Below are positions 45,384 through 54,600 of a stretch of DNA of 64,000 bases, in pieces (within the stretch, counting starts at the first letter, position 1; every line of letters begins with the position of its first letter). This DNA comes from CATOSD01 sp965203135 (GTDB lineage Bacteria > Chloroflexota > Dehalococcoidia > Lucifugimonadales > CATOSD01). Under the pieces are notes generated by a model, which had not been told where the DNA came from, ran no database searches, and saw only the letters and a program-made list of their open reading frames with translations. The stretch spans positions 434,001 to 498,000 of the forward strand of contig CBDBBO010000002.1 of NCBI GenBank assembly GCA_965203135.1, written 5' to 3'. The position numbers were made by a program, and so were the translations under genes.

Positions 45384-45397
45384 AGTCCAGCGAGGCT
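45384..45397 (+). promoter_or_regulatory. pyrR leader: PyrR RNA-binding loop in pyr leader
   Basis: AGTCCAGCGAGGCT matches the consensus ARUCCNGNGAGGYU recognised by PyrR as anti-antiterminator. It is followed by GGCAAGGGC and, downstream, by the terminator at 45481-45509. This arrangement means PyrR with UMP promotes termination before pyrR. Confidence 0.85.
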
Positions 45398-45480
45398 GGC
45401 AAGGGCAATTGAGCGAAGACGTTTCGGTGCGGCGGCTTCCAGCCGAAGTCCGCCATCCAATGCGCCGAAGCCGCGCGAGA

Positions 45481-45509
45481 CCTCTTGCCGCCAGGCGAGA
45501 GGTTTTTTT
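45481..45509 (+). terminator. Attenuator terminator of pyr operon
   Basis: A hairpin with arms CCTCTTGCC and GGCGAGAGG (one G-T pair), loop GCCA, then seven T. It is a classical intrinsic terminator lying 51 bases before the pyrR start codon, placed for PyrR-controlled attenuation. Confidence 0.9.
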
Positions 45510-45559
45510 GTCAGCGTCGCCATTGTCGCCGCGCTACGCAGAGGAATGGTGAGTACACC

Positions 45560-46111
45560 GTGACCAACGCTGTCGAAGAACGGATCATACTGTCGTCCGA
45601 TCAGACTAGGCGGGCGCTCACGCGCATCGCCCACGAGGTGCTCGAACGCAACGGAGGCGGATCCAACGTCGTGTTCATCGGCCTGCACACTCGCGGAGTC
45701 CACCTTGCCCACCGGCTGGCCGCCTACCTCTCCGATTTCGAGGGTATCGATCCCCCCGTGGGCGAGCTCGACATCGGCCTCTACCGCGACGACCTGTCGG
45801 GCGGTACTCGGCCCACCCTGCGCCACACTCACATCCCCGTCGACCTGCGCGGCAGGCGCGTCGTCATCGTCGACGACGTCCTCTACACAGGCCGCACCAT
45901 CCGCGCCGCCATGGACGCCATCAACGATTTCGGCAGGCCCGAGCAGATTCAGCTCGCCGTCCTGGTGGACCGCGGACATCGCGAGCTCCCCATCCGGGCC
46001 GACTACGTGGGCAAGAACGTGCCCACCTCCCGCGACGAGGAGGTGGACGTGCGGGTCACGGAGATAGACGGCGCCGAAGAGGTGGCCATCGTCAGGAGGC
46101 CCTCCCCATGA
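45560..46111 (+). CDS. pyrR: Bifunctional pyr regulator / uracil phosphoribosyltransferase PyrR
   Basis: A 183-residue phosphoribosyltransferase-fold regulator that binds the leader loop mapped upstream when UMP is bound. PRPP-binding motif VVIVDDVLYTGRTIR is at about residues 101-116, and the LYRDDL segment and RADYVGKNVPTS are PyrR-typical. I start at GTG 45560 (ribosome-binding GGTGAG). The frame is open 25 codons upstream through the terminator, which cannot be coding. Its stop overlaps the pyrB ATG by 4 bases. Confidence 0.95.
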   Translation: MTNAVEERIILSSDQTRRALTRIAHEVLERNGGGSNVVFIGLHTRGVHLAHRLAAYLSDFEGIDPPVGELDIGLYRDDLSGGTRPTLRHTHIPVDLRGRRVVIVDDVLYTGRTIRAAMDAINDFGRPEQIQLAVLVDRGHRELPIRADYVGKNVPTSRDEEVDVRVTEIDGAEEVAIVRRPSP

Positions 46112-47112
46112 TCGCCTCGCGCCAGACCGCCGCCGCGCCGAACGCGGAACGCGACGCGGCCCCACGCCGCCACCTGCTCGACCTCGACGACTTCACCGAG
46201 GCCGAGATAGAGTCCGTCCTGCAAAACACCGACGTGATGCGGGAGGTCCTGCGCCGCGACATCAAGAAGGTGCCCACGCTCAGGGGCAAGAGCATCATCA
46301 CCCTGTTCTACGAGGCCAGCACCCGCACCCGAGTCTCTTTCGAGCAGGCAGGCAAGATACTCAGCGCCGACGTGATTAACGTGTCCAGCGGCGGCAGCAG
46401 CGTCGAGAAGGGCGAGTCCCTCTACAACACCGCCCTCACCATCCAGGCCATGAACGCCGACATCATCGTCGTTCGTCACCCCCACTCCGGCGCTCCCCAC
46501 TTCATGGCCCGCTTCCTCGACTCGTGCGTAATCAACGGCGGCGACGGCGCCCACGCCCATCCCACCCAGGCGCTCCTCGACCTGTACACCATGAAGCGTC
46601 ATCTGGGACACATACGCGGCGCAAAGGTCGTCATCGTCGGCGACCTGCTCTACTCCAGGGTCGCGCGCTCCAACCTGTGGGGCCTCGTCAAGATGGGCGC
46701 CGACGTCGTGCTCTGCGCCCCGCCTACGCTCGTGCCGCCCGACTTCCTGGACGGCTACCGATCGCGCCCCGGCCACCCATTCGCGTCCGTCCGCATCGAA
46801 ACCAGCGTCGAGAAGGCGCTCGAGGGTGCCGACGTGGTGATGGCTCTCCGCCTCCAGCTCGAGCGGCAGCACGGCGGCCACCTGCCCACGCTCAGGGAAT
46901 ACTCCCGCCTGTACGGCATCACCGCCGAGAGAATGGAACTCGCCAAGCCCGATGCGCTGGTCATGCACCCCGGCCCCATGAACGAGGGCATCGAGATAGC
47001 CCCCGACGTGGCCCACGGCGCCAGGTCAGTAATCGAAGAACAGGTCACCAACGGCGTGGCCGTCCGCATGGCCGTCTTCTACGCGGTAGCCACACCCAAC
47101 CGCGAACCGTAA
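46108..47112 (+). CDS. pyrB: Aspartate carbamoyltransferase catalytic subunit
   Basis: Condenses carbamoyl phosphate and aspartate, committing carbon to pyrimidines. The 334-residue protein has the carbamoyl-phosphate motif FYEASTRTRVSFE, KGESLYNTA, HPTQALLDLYT and the C-terminal HPGPMNEGIEI. The ATG overlaps the pyrR stop (ATGA). No pyrI regulatory subunit is seen, consistent with an unregulated trimeric enzyme. Confidence 0.97.
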   Translation: MIASRQTAAAPNAERDAAPRRHLLDLDDFTEAEIESVLQNTDVMREVLRRDIKKVPTLRGKSIITLFYEASTRTRVSFEQAGKILSADVINVSSGGSSVEKGESLYNTALTIQAMNADIIVVRHPHSGAPHFMARFLDSCVINGGDGAHAHPTQALLDLYTMKRHLGHIRGAKVVIVGDLLYSRVARSNLWGLVKMGADVVLCAPPTLVPPDFLDGYRSRPGHPFASVRIETSVEKALEGADVVMALRLQLERQHGGHLPTLREYSRLYGITAERMELAKPDALVMHPGPMNEGIEIAPDVAHGARSVIEEQVTNGVAVRMAVFYAVATPNREP

Positions 47113-47128
47113 GGGCGAACGAAAGCAG

Positions 47129-48478
47129 ATGCAGCCAACACTCATAAGAGCCGGCAGGGTCATCGACCCGGCCCAGAACATCGACCGGACCGCCGACGTC
47201 CTCCTCTTCGACGGCGTAGTGCAGGCCGTGGCTCCGCACGTGGACCCGCCCGAGGGCTGCGCCGTCATCGACGCCGCCGGCCTTGTCGTAGCACCCGGCT
47301 TCATCGATCTCCACTGCCACCTCCGCGAGCCCGGTTACGAAGACCAGGAGACCATAGCCACCGGCACGCTGGCCGCGGCCCGCGGCGGCTTCACCACCGT
47401 TTGCGCCATGCCCAACACCAACCCCGCCGTCGACACCGCCTCCGTCGTCGAGTTCGTGCTGCGAAAGGCCCGCCAGGAGGGAGCCGCGCGCGTGCTCCCC
47501 ATAGGCTGCATCACCAAGGGCAGCCGCGGCCGCGAGCTGGCCCAGATGGGCGAGCTCGCCGAGGCCGGCGCGGTTGGCTTCTCCGACGACGGCAATCCCC
47601 TCGCCGACTCCAACCTCATGCGCCAGGCCCTCAGCTACAGCGCCGCCTTCGGCCTGCCCGTCATCAACCACTGCGAGCAGCCCGAGCTGTTCGAGGGCGG
47701 CTCAATGAGTGAGGGCTGGGTCGCAAACAGGCTCGGCCTGCCCGGCATCCCCAACGCCGCCGAGGATATCATGGTCGCCCGCGACATAAAGCTCGCCGAG
47801 CTGACACGCGGCCGCTACCACGTCGCACACCTCAGCACCGCCGTTTCGCTGGACCTCGTCCTCGACGCCAAGCGAAGGGGCCTTGACGTTACCTGCGAGG
47901 TCACGCCCCATCACCTCACCCTCGGCGACGACGCCGTGCTCGGCATCGGCGCGGACGGCCCGTTCGAACCGCTCACGCCCGACGCCTACGACACCCGCGC
48001 CAAGGTCAACCCGCCGCTGCGTGACCGCGCCGACGTGGACGCCCTCGTCGGGGGCCTGGCGAACGGCGCCATCGACTTCATCGCCACTGACCACGCCCCC
48101 CACAACGCCGTCAACAAGACCTGCACCTTCCAGGACGCCGCCTTCGGCATCAGCGTCTTAGAGACCGCATTCGGCTCCCTCATGTCCGTCGTCCACGCCG
48201 GCACAATCTCATTGCCCCTGCTCATCGAGAAGCTCACGCTCGCCCCCGCGCGCTTCCTGGGCCGCCCCGACCTCGGCACGCTGAGGCAGGGCGCCCCCGC
48301 CGACGTCGTCCTCCTTGACCCCAACGCCCAATGGACCGTGGACGCCACCCAGTTCGCCTCCAAGGGCAAGAACACCCCCCTCGACGGCCAAACCCTTCGG
48401 GGCAAGGTTGTAGCGACGCTGGTAGAAGGAGCGGTGCGCTATAATGCGCTGGCACAAGCGAAGGGGGCCGAGCAATGA
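47129..48478 (+). CDS. pyrC: Dihydroorotase
   Basis: Interconverts carbamoyl-aspartate and dihydroorotate. A 449-residue class I amidohydrolase: metal motif GFIDLHCHLREPG near the N terminus, GGFTTVCAMPNTNP, carboxylated-Lys region ITKGSRG, VAHLST, and FIATDHAPH for the final Asp. Next gene overlaps its stop by 4 bases. The last codons include a TATAAT that may promote that gene. Confidence 0.97.
   Translation: MQPTLIRAGRVIDPAQNIDRTADVLLFDGVVQAVAPHVDPPEGCAVIDAAGLVVAPGFIDLHCHLREPGYEDQETIATGTLAAARGGFTTVCAMPNTNPAVDTASVVEFVLRKARQEGAARVLPIGCITKGSRGRELAQMGELAEAGAVGFSDDGNPLADSNLMRQALSYSAAFGLPVINHCEQPELFEGGSMSEGWVANRLGLPGIPNAAEDIMVARDIKLAELTRGRYHVAHLSTAVSLDLVLDAKRRGLDVTCEVTPHHLTLGDDAVLGIGADGPFEPLTPDAYDTRAKVNPPLRDRADVDALVGGLANGAIDFIATDHAPHNAVNKTCTFQDAAFGISVLETAFGSLMSVVHAGTISLPLLIEKLTLAPARFLGRPDLGTLRQGAPADVVLLDPNAQWTVDATQFASKGKNTPLDGQTLRGKVVATLVEGAVRYNALAQAKGAEQ
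48440..48445 (+). promoter_or_regulatory. Possible internal promoter inside pyrC end
   Basis: TATAAT in GTGCGCTATAATGCGC, 35 bases before the DUF433 start. The DNA also encodes the C terminus of PyrC, and no -35 is clear. Confidence 0.3.
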
Positions 48479-48717
48479 AAGACGCCGAAATGCTGCAAAG
48501 AATCAGCCTCAACCCCAAGGTCATGGTGGGTAAGCCGGTCATTGCGGGAACCCGCCTCACTGTCGAGTACGTCCTCAATCTGTTGGCGCACGGCCAGACC
48601 CAAGACCAGATCATTGAAGAGTACCCCGGCCTCACCCAAAGCGACATCCAGGCCTGCCTCCTCTTCGCCTCCCGCGCAATGCAGGACACAACCTTCATGC
48701 CCCTGACCACTGAATAG
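48475..48717 (+). CDS. DUF433 protein, antitoxin-like
   Basis: An 80-residue DUF433 protein (RISLNPKVMVGKPVIAGTRLTVEYVLNLLA, then YPGLTQSDIQACLLFASR), a helix-turn-helix family often acting as antitoxin to PIN-like DUF5615 toxins. No DUF5615 gene follows; instead a NucS-like nuclease starts 43 bases downstream. ATG overlaps the pyrC stop by 4 bases, so it is expressed with the pyr operon. Confidence 0.85.
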   Translation: MKDAEMLQRISLNPKVMVGKPVIAGTRLTVEYVLNLLAHGQTQDQIIEEYPGLTQSDIQACLLFASRAMQDTTFMPLTTE

Positions 48718-48759
48718 GCGTGAAGCGAAGATTTTCGCCAAGTAAGAAGGTCTCCAGAC

Positions 48760-49830
48760 ATGGAAGAAATCAAAATCTGGGCGATTGACGGCTCTGAGGT
48801 AACCGAGGTACAGCGCACCGACCAGACGGAGTCCGAGCAGTGGCTCGAAGACAATCTCGTCAGCAAGCCGGAGTTGCTGATACCCGGCCTGACTCTGGTA
48901 GGCCGCCAGACACAGACGGAGGGCGGGCCGCTGGACCTGCTCGGCGTGGACAGCGACGGCCGCCTAGTCGTGTTCGAGCTCAAGCGCGGCACCCTGTCCC
49001 GCGACGCCGTAGCGCAGATCATCGACTACGCCTCATATCTCGAAAGCATGAATCCCGACGCTCTCGCCAACTATATCGCCACCAAGTCGGGCGAGAACGG
49101 CATCGAAAAAATAGAGGACTTTGAGCAATGGCACTCCAAAAACACCGAGGCGGAGAGTCTGGACTCTCTGCTGCCTCTACGCGCGTTTCTGGTCGGACTG
49201 GGCGTCGATGACAAAACGGAACGTATGGTGAAGTTCCTCGCCAAGAATGGCATGGACATATCGCTGCTGACCTTCTACGGCTTCGTTCACCAAGGCAAGA
49301 CATTGCTGGTGAAGCAGGTAGAGGTGGAAGGTGCTCTAGATGTCGAACCTCGCCCCGCAAGGCGGCGAACGAGTAGGACGGAGCGGCAGGCAGACTTCGA
49401 CAGAAGGATAGAAACCTTCGGGATACGCCAACTGGTTGACTCGGTTCGGGAAATGTTCAAGGAGAACTGGCCCGAGTCCAGAGAGCGGATAGGCGCGCAT
49501 GGACTCAGAATCCAACTTCCGGAAGACTACTACAGACAATATGCACGAATTGGCGCTTATGGTAATGGAACAATGGGGCTCGTATTCTTTCCTCATGCGA
49601 TAGGGATGTGCAGGGACAGATTCAAGCCGCTGACTGATGAGCTTCAATTCAGAACTTGGCCGCATAATCGTGAGGATGAAGTGCTGGAAAGAAACGACAC
49701 GGAGATTCAGTTCTCGTTGACAGCGGACGAATGGAAGACTCACAAAGAGAAGTTCGAGGGTCTCACAAGGGCCATTTACGAGGCTCGGACGAAGACGCCC
49801 CAGAGAAGCGATAGTCCGCATGACTCTTAG
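48760..49830 (+). CDS. NucS/DUF91-like PD-(D/E)XK nuclease
   Basis: A 356-residue protein with a PD-(D/E)XK fold: GGPLDLLGVDSDGRLVVFELKRG, giving Asp59, Glu73 and Lys75, followed by DAVAQIIDYASYLESM, as in the NucS C-terminal nuclease domain. The second half (about 200-356) is a separate, less GC-rich domain that I do not recognise. It lacks the NucS N-terminal domain. Sitting between pyrC and carA, its stop overlaps the carA start by 11 bases, so it is co-transcribed with pyrimidine genes. A DNA-repair or defence role is inferred. Confidence 0.75.
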   Translation: MEEIKIWAIDGSEVTEVQRTDQTESEQWLEDNLVSKPELLIPGLTLVGRQTQTEGGPLDLLGVDSDGRLVVFELKRGTLSRDAVAQIIDYASYLESMNPDALANYIATKSGENGIEKIEDFEQWHSKNTEAESLDSLLPLRAFLVGLGVDDKTERMVKFLAKNGMDISLLTFYGFVHQGKTLLVKQVEVEGALDVEPRPARRRTSRTERQADFDRRIETFGIRQLVDSVREMFKENWPESRERIGAHGLRIQLPEDYYRQYARIGAYGNGTMGLVFFPHAIGMCRDRFKPLTDELQFRTWPHNREDEVLERNDTEIQFSLTADEWKTHKEKFEGLTRAIYEARTKTPQRSDSPHDS

Positions 49831-50953
49831 CACCACCACCCCCGCACACCTCGTCCTCGAAGACGGCTCCACCTACCGCGGCGAAGCCTTCGGCGCACGC
49901 GCCTCGTCCTACGGCGAGGTCGTCTTCAGCACGTCCATGACCGGCTACCAGGAGATGCTCACCGACCCCTCCTTCGCCGGCCAGATCGTCATGCCCACCT
50001 ACCCGCTCGTCGGCAACTACGGCATCAACGCCCGCGACGTAGAGTCTCGCCGCGTCCAGGTGTCCGGCTTCGTCGTGCGCCGACACGACACCCGGCCCAG
50101 CCACTCCCTCAGCGACATGACCCTGCACGAGTACCTCGCCGCCCAGGGCGTCCCCGGCATCGCCGGAGTCGACACCCGCGCCATCACCCGCCGCCTCCGC
50201 AGCCGCGGCGTCATGATGGGCGCCATCGCCGTCGACGAGTCCCCCGACGACGCCCTGCGCCGCATCGCCGAAACGCCTCCCTACGTGAACCTAGATCTCG
50301 TCGCCAGCGTCAGCACCGCCGATCCCTACGACTGGGACCAGCCGCTGTCGTCGCTGTTGCGTCAGCCCACGCCGACCGACGCGCCGCGCCCGCCCCGCAT
50401 CCTCGTCAGCGACTACGGCCTCAAGTACAACATCCTCCGAATGCTCCGCTCCCGCGGCTGCGAGGTCGTCGCCATGCCCGCCGCGGCCTCCGCCCGGGAC
50501 GTGCTCGACCGCCAACCCGACGGCGTCCTGCTCTCGCCCGGCCCAGGCAACCCCGAGCTGCTAGACTACGCCGTCGAGACCGCCACCGGCCTCCTGGGCC
50601 GCGTGCCCATCCTCGGTATCTGCCTCGGCAACCAGGTGCTCGGACGCGCATTCGGCGGCCGCACCTTCAAGCTCAAGTTCGGCCACCGCGGGGCCAACCA
50701 TCCCGTCCGCGACATCTCCACCGGCCGGGTCTACATCACCTCCCAGAACCACGGCTTCGCCGTAGACGCCGACACCCTGCCCGCCGAAGTCGAGGTCAGC
50801 CACGTCAACCTCAACGACGGCACCGTCGAGGGCCTGCGACACCGCTCCCTCCCCGTCATGAGCATCCAGTACCACTCCGAGGCCTCCCCCGGCCCCCTCG
50901 ACAACGAGCAGGTCTTCGACCACTTCCTCGAAATGGTCGATGAACACTTGTAG
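49820..50953 (+). CDS. carA: Carbamoyl-phosphate synthase small subunit
   Basis: Glutaminase subunit supplying ammonia to CarB. The 377-residue protein has the N-terminal CPSase domain (LVLEDGSTYRGEAFGA, EVVFSTSMTGYQEMLTDPS) and a class I amidotransferase domain: nucleophile Cys268 in ILGICLGNQ, then His352 and Glu354 in SIQYHSEASPGP. The start overlaps the nuclease stop by 11 bases. carB is not adjacent; a VapBC pair lies between. Confidence 0.97.
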   Translation: MTLSTTTPAHLVLEDGSTYRGEAFGARASSYGEVVFSTSMTGYQEMLTDPSFAGQIVMPTYPLVGNYGINARDVESRRVQVSGFVVRRHDTRPSHSLSDMTLHEYLAAQGVPGIAGVDTRAITRRLRSRGVMMGAIAVDESPDDALRRIAETPPYVNLDLVASVSTADPYDWDQPLSSLLRQPTPTDAPRPPRILVSDYGLKYNILRMLRSRGCEVVAMPAAASARDVLDRQPDGVLLSPGPGNPELLDYAVETATGLLGRVPILGICLGNQVLGRAFGGRTFKLKFGHRGANHPVRDISTGRVYITSQNHGFAVDADTLPAEVEVSHVNLNDGTVEGLRHRSLPVMSIQYHSEASPGPLDNEQVFDHFLEMVDEHL

Positions 50954-50977
50954 TTGCAGGGTTAGGTGTGCTATACT
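50948..50977 (+). promoter_or_regulatory. Putative promoter of vapBC
   Basis: TTGTAG (50948-50953, overlapping the carA stop), 18 bases, then an extended -10 TGcTATACT (TATACT 50972-50977). It would allow vapBC and perhaps carB to be transcribed independently of the PyrR attenuator. Confidence 0.45.
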
Positions 50978-51030
50978 GATGCGCGATAATGATGTACAGT
51001 TTTGATGCTGCTTTTAGGCGAGGTGAAATG

Positions 51031-51264
51031 ATGAGAACCACGCTCGACATTGACAGTAACTTGCTCGACTCCGTTGTAGAGGCCACCGGCGAAACGACCA
51101 AGAGCAAAGCCGTAAACGCGGCCTTGGAGGAATATGTCCGCCGGATAAAGATCGACGAGCTTCGCGAGATGGCCGGGAAGTACCAGATCGATGACACGCG
51201 CGCCGAGCAGCGGGAGGCGGACCGGCGCAGGCAGGCGTTCCTCGACAGTTTGAGGAACGGCTAG
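51031..51264 (+). CDS. vapB: VapB-family antitoxin
   Basis: A 77-residue protein beginning MRTTLDIDSNLLDSV, with TKSKAVNAALEEYVRR, characteristic of the VapB/DUF2191 antitoxins that pair with PIN toxins. ATG 51031 is 7 bases after GAGG; an in-frame ATG at 51028 is equally possible. The toxin gene starts 1 base after its stop. The C-terminal region is basic and charged, as expected for the toxin-neutralising tail. Confidence 0.9.
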   Translation: MRTTLDIDSNLLDSVVEATGETTKSKAVNAALEEYVRRIKIDELREMAGKYQIDDTRAEQREADRRRQAFLDSLRNG

Positions 51265-51265
51265 A

Positions 51266-51658
51266 TTGGTTATCGCCGACTCGTCCGTGTGGATCGACTT
51301 CCAGCGCGACCCACAGTCCGAGGCCGGCCAAGAACTCGACAGACTTCTCGCCGCTGGCGAAGTGGTCATGGTCGGGCCCGTGCTGACCGAGATCATACAT
51401 GGGTCTCGGTCAGTAAACGAGCTCGAATTCTTTGCCACACGTCTCACCGCCCTGCCGTTCCTGGAATCGACACAACAGACGTGGGTGAAGGCCGGGAAAC
51501 TGAACTATCTCCTCAAGCGAGAAGGCAATGTTCTCGCGCTGGGCGATCTCATGATCGCCTCGTTAGCCTTGGAACACGATATGCCCCTTTATTCGCTCGA
51601 TGGCGACTTTGATCGCGTACCCGGCCTCCAGCGTCACCGACCGAGTCAATCTGAGTAA
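51266..51658 (+). CDS. vapC: VapC-family PIN-domain toxin
   Basis: A 130-residue PIN-domain ribonuclease with the acidic triad or tetrad Asp5 (IADSSVWIDF), Glu42 (TEII), Asp94 (GDLMIA) and Asp112/Asp114 (SLDGDFDR). TTG start 1 base after vapB. VapC toxins cleave tRNA or rRNA. The pair lies between carA and carB, which normally are contiguous, on the operon's strand. Confidence 0.93.
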   Translation: MVIADSSVWIDFQRDPQSEAGQELDRLLAAGEVVMVGPVLTEIIHGSRSVNELEFFATRLTALPFLESTQQTWVKAGKLNYLLKREGNVLALGDLMIASLALEHDMPLYSLDGDFDRVPGLQRHRPSQSE

Positions 51659-51683
51659 TGTCAGCTAGGAATGAAGTAGAACT

Positions 51684-54600
51684 GTGACCACCCCCCAAAA
51701 AGTCCTCGTCATCGGCTCCGGCCCCATCGTCATCGGCCAGGCCGCCGAGTTCGACTACGCCGGCACCCAGGCCTGCCGCGCCCTCCGCGAGCAGGGCGTC
51801 ACCACCGTGCTCGTCAACTCCAACCCCGCCACGATCATGACCGACGAGGGCATCGCCGACGTCGTCTACGTCGAACCCCTCACACTGGACGTGATCACCC
51901 GCATCATCGCCGCCGAGCGTCCCGACGGCATCCTGCCCACGCTCGGCGGCCAGACCGGCCTCAACCTCGCCGTCGAGCTGGCCGACGCCGGCGTGCTCGA
52001 ACAGTACGGCGTCCGGCTGCTCGGCACGCCGCTCGACACCATCCGCAAGGCCGAGGACCGCGACCTCTTCCGCTCGCTGCTCATGGAGCTGGGTGAGCCG
52101 GTGCCGCCCAGCACAATCGTGGAGTCCATGGACGAGGCCCACGCCGCCCTCGCGGACCTGGGCCTCCCGCTCGTCGTGCGCCCCGCCTACACCCTCGGCG
52201 GCACCGGCGGCGGCATCGCCAACACCGAGGAGGAGTTCGACGCCATCGTCGGCAGCGGCCTCGCGGCGAGTCCCATCAGCCAGGTGCTCGTCGAACGCTC
52301 CCTCGTCGGCTGGAAGGAGATCGAGTACGAGGTGATGCGCGACGCCGCCGATAACTGCATCACCATCTGCAACATGGAGAACATCGACCCCATGGGCGTC
52401 CATACCGGCGACAGCATCGTCGTCGCGCCCAGCCAGACCCTGACCGACAAGGAGTACCAGATGCTCCGCTCGGCCAGCCTGCGCATCATCCGCGCGCTGG
52501 GCATCGAGGGCGGCTGCAACGTCCAGTACGCCCTCGAGCCAAGCTCGCTCGTGGGCGACACCCTGCCCAATGGCGGCCGCGCCGAAAGCCCCTACTACGT
52601 CATCGAGGTGAACCCCCGCGTGAGCCGCAGCTCGGCCCTTGCCAGCAAGGCCACCGGCTACCCCATCGCCCGCGTCGCCGCCAAGATCGCCGCCGGCCAG
52701 CGCCTGGACGAGATCACCAACGCCGTGACCCAGAAGACCACCGCCGCGTTCGAGCCCGCCCTCGACTACTGCGTCGTGAAAATCCCACGCTGGCCGTTCG
52801 ACAAGTTCCCCGCCGGCGACCGCTCGATCGGCACGCAGATGAAGGCCACCGGCGAGGTGATGGCCATCGACCGCACCTTCGAGGCCGCCTTCCAGAAGGC
52901 CGTCCGCTCGCTCGAAATCGGCAGCCGCGACATCCTCTGGGAGGGCGGCTCGCTCGCCTCCGCCTCCCGGCTCGGTCCCAGCGACGAGCGGCTGTGGGCG
53001 CTGTTCGCCGAGCTGCGCAAGGGCGTCAGTCCCGAGGACCTCTCCCGTCGCACCGGAATCGACTGCTGGTTCACCCGCGCCTTCCAGGCCATCACCGAAA
53101 TGGAAGGACGGCTGCTCACCTCCAACCTGGACCGCGACCTGCTCTGGGAGGCCAAGCGGCTCGGCTTCCCCGACGCCGTGGTCGCCCACCTGACGGACTC
53201 GTCCGAGCAGCGGGTGCGCCGTCTCCGCCACGACTGGGACATCCGCCCGGTCTACAAGATGGTGGACACCTGCGCCGCCGAGTTCGAGGCGGTCACGCCC
53301 TACTTCTATAGCACCTACGAGCAGGAGAACGAGGCCGAGCCGACCCCGCGCGCCAAGTCGCTCGTCGTGGGCAGCGGCCCCATCCGCATCGGCCAGGGTA
53401 TTGAGTTCGACTACTGCTCCGTCCACGCCGCCTGGGCGCTGGACGAGGAGGGTGTCGAGAGCATCATGGTCAACTCCAACCCCGAGACCGTCTCCACCGA
53501 CTTCGACACCAGCAGCCGGCTCTACTTCGAGCCGCTGGACGAGGAGAGCGTCCGCGACATCCTCGAGAACGAGGCCATCCTCACCGGCGACAACGAGGTC
53601 GAGTTCCCCGCCTCGATCGTCCAGTTCGGCGGCCAGACCGCCATCAACCTGTCCCAGGCGCTCGACCGGGCCAATATGCCCATCCTCGGCTCAACCGCGC
53701 GCTCCATCGACGTCGCCTCCGACCGGCAGTTGTTCGAGGAGTTCCTCCACCGCGTCGGCATCCCCAACCCGCCCGGCACCACGGTCGCCAACGTCGAGCA
53801 GGCGCTGAACGCCGCCGAGGAGGTGGGCTATCCCATCCTGGTGCGCCCCAGCTACGTGCTCGGCGGCCGCGCCATGGAGATCGTCAAGAACGCCTCCGAG
53901 CTGGTGCGCTACATGGACAGCGCTTTCGAGGCCGGAGGCGGCCGCCGCGTGCTCATCGACAAGTACTTCGAGGGCCGCGAGGTGGAGGTGGACGCCGTCT
54001 GCGACGGCGATGACGTGCTCATCCCGGGCATCATGGAGCACGTCGAGCGCGCCGGTGTGCACAGCGGCGACTCCATGGCCATCTACCCCGGCCTCACCCT
54101 CAGCGAGGACGAGGTGGACACCATCGTCGACTACACCACCCGCATCGCCAGGGCGCTCGGCGTGCGCGGCCTGATGAACGTACAGTACGTAGTCGTCGGC
54201 GGCCCCGCCTACCGCAGCCCCGCAAGCCTGCGGAGCGCCGGCGCGCCCGAGCAGACCGGCGTCTACGTGATCGAGGTCAACCCTCGCTCCAGCCGCACGA
54301 TTCCCTTCATCTCCAAGGTCACCGGCGTCCCCATGGTCCGGCTCGCCGTCAAGGCCATGCTCGGTGCCCGGCTCGAGGAGCAGGGATTCGGCACCGGCCT
54401 CTGGAAGCGCCAGCGCCTCGTCGGCGTCAAGGCGCCCGTTTTCTCCATGTCCAAGCTGCCCCAAGTGGACAGCTACCTGGGGCCGGAGATGAAGTCCACC
54501 GGCGAGGTGATGGGCATCGACTACGACTTCCCCGCCGCCGTCGCCAAGGCGCTCATGGCCGCCGGCATGATGCTGCCCCCGTCCGGCTCCATCCTGCTCA

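Noticed and set aside
51549..53426. Long minus-strand open frame (625 codons) opposite carB
   Set aside because: A shadow of carB, rich in repeated Gly/Ala/Asp/Val/His; no domain.
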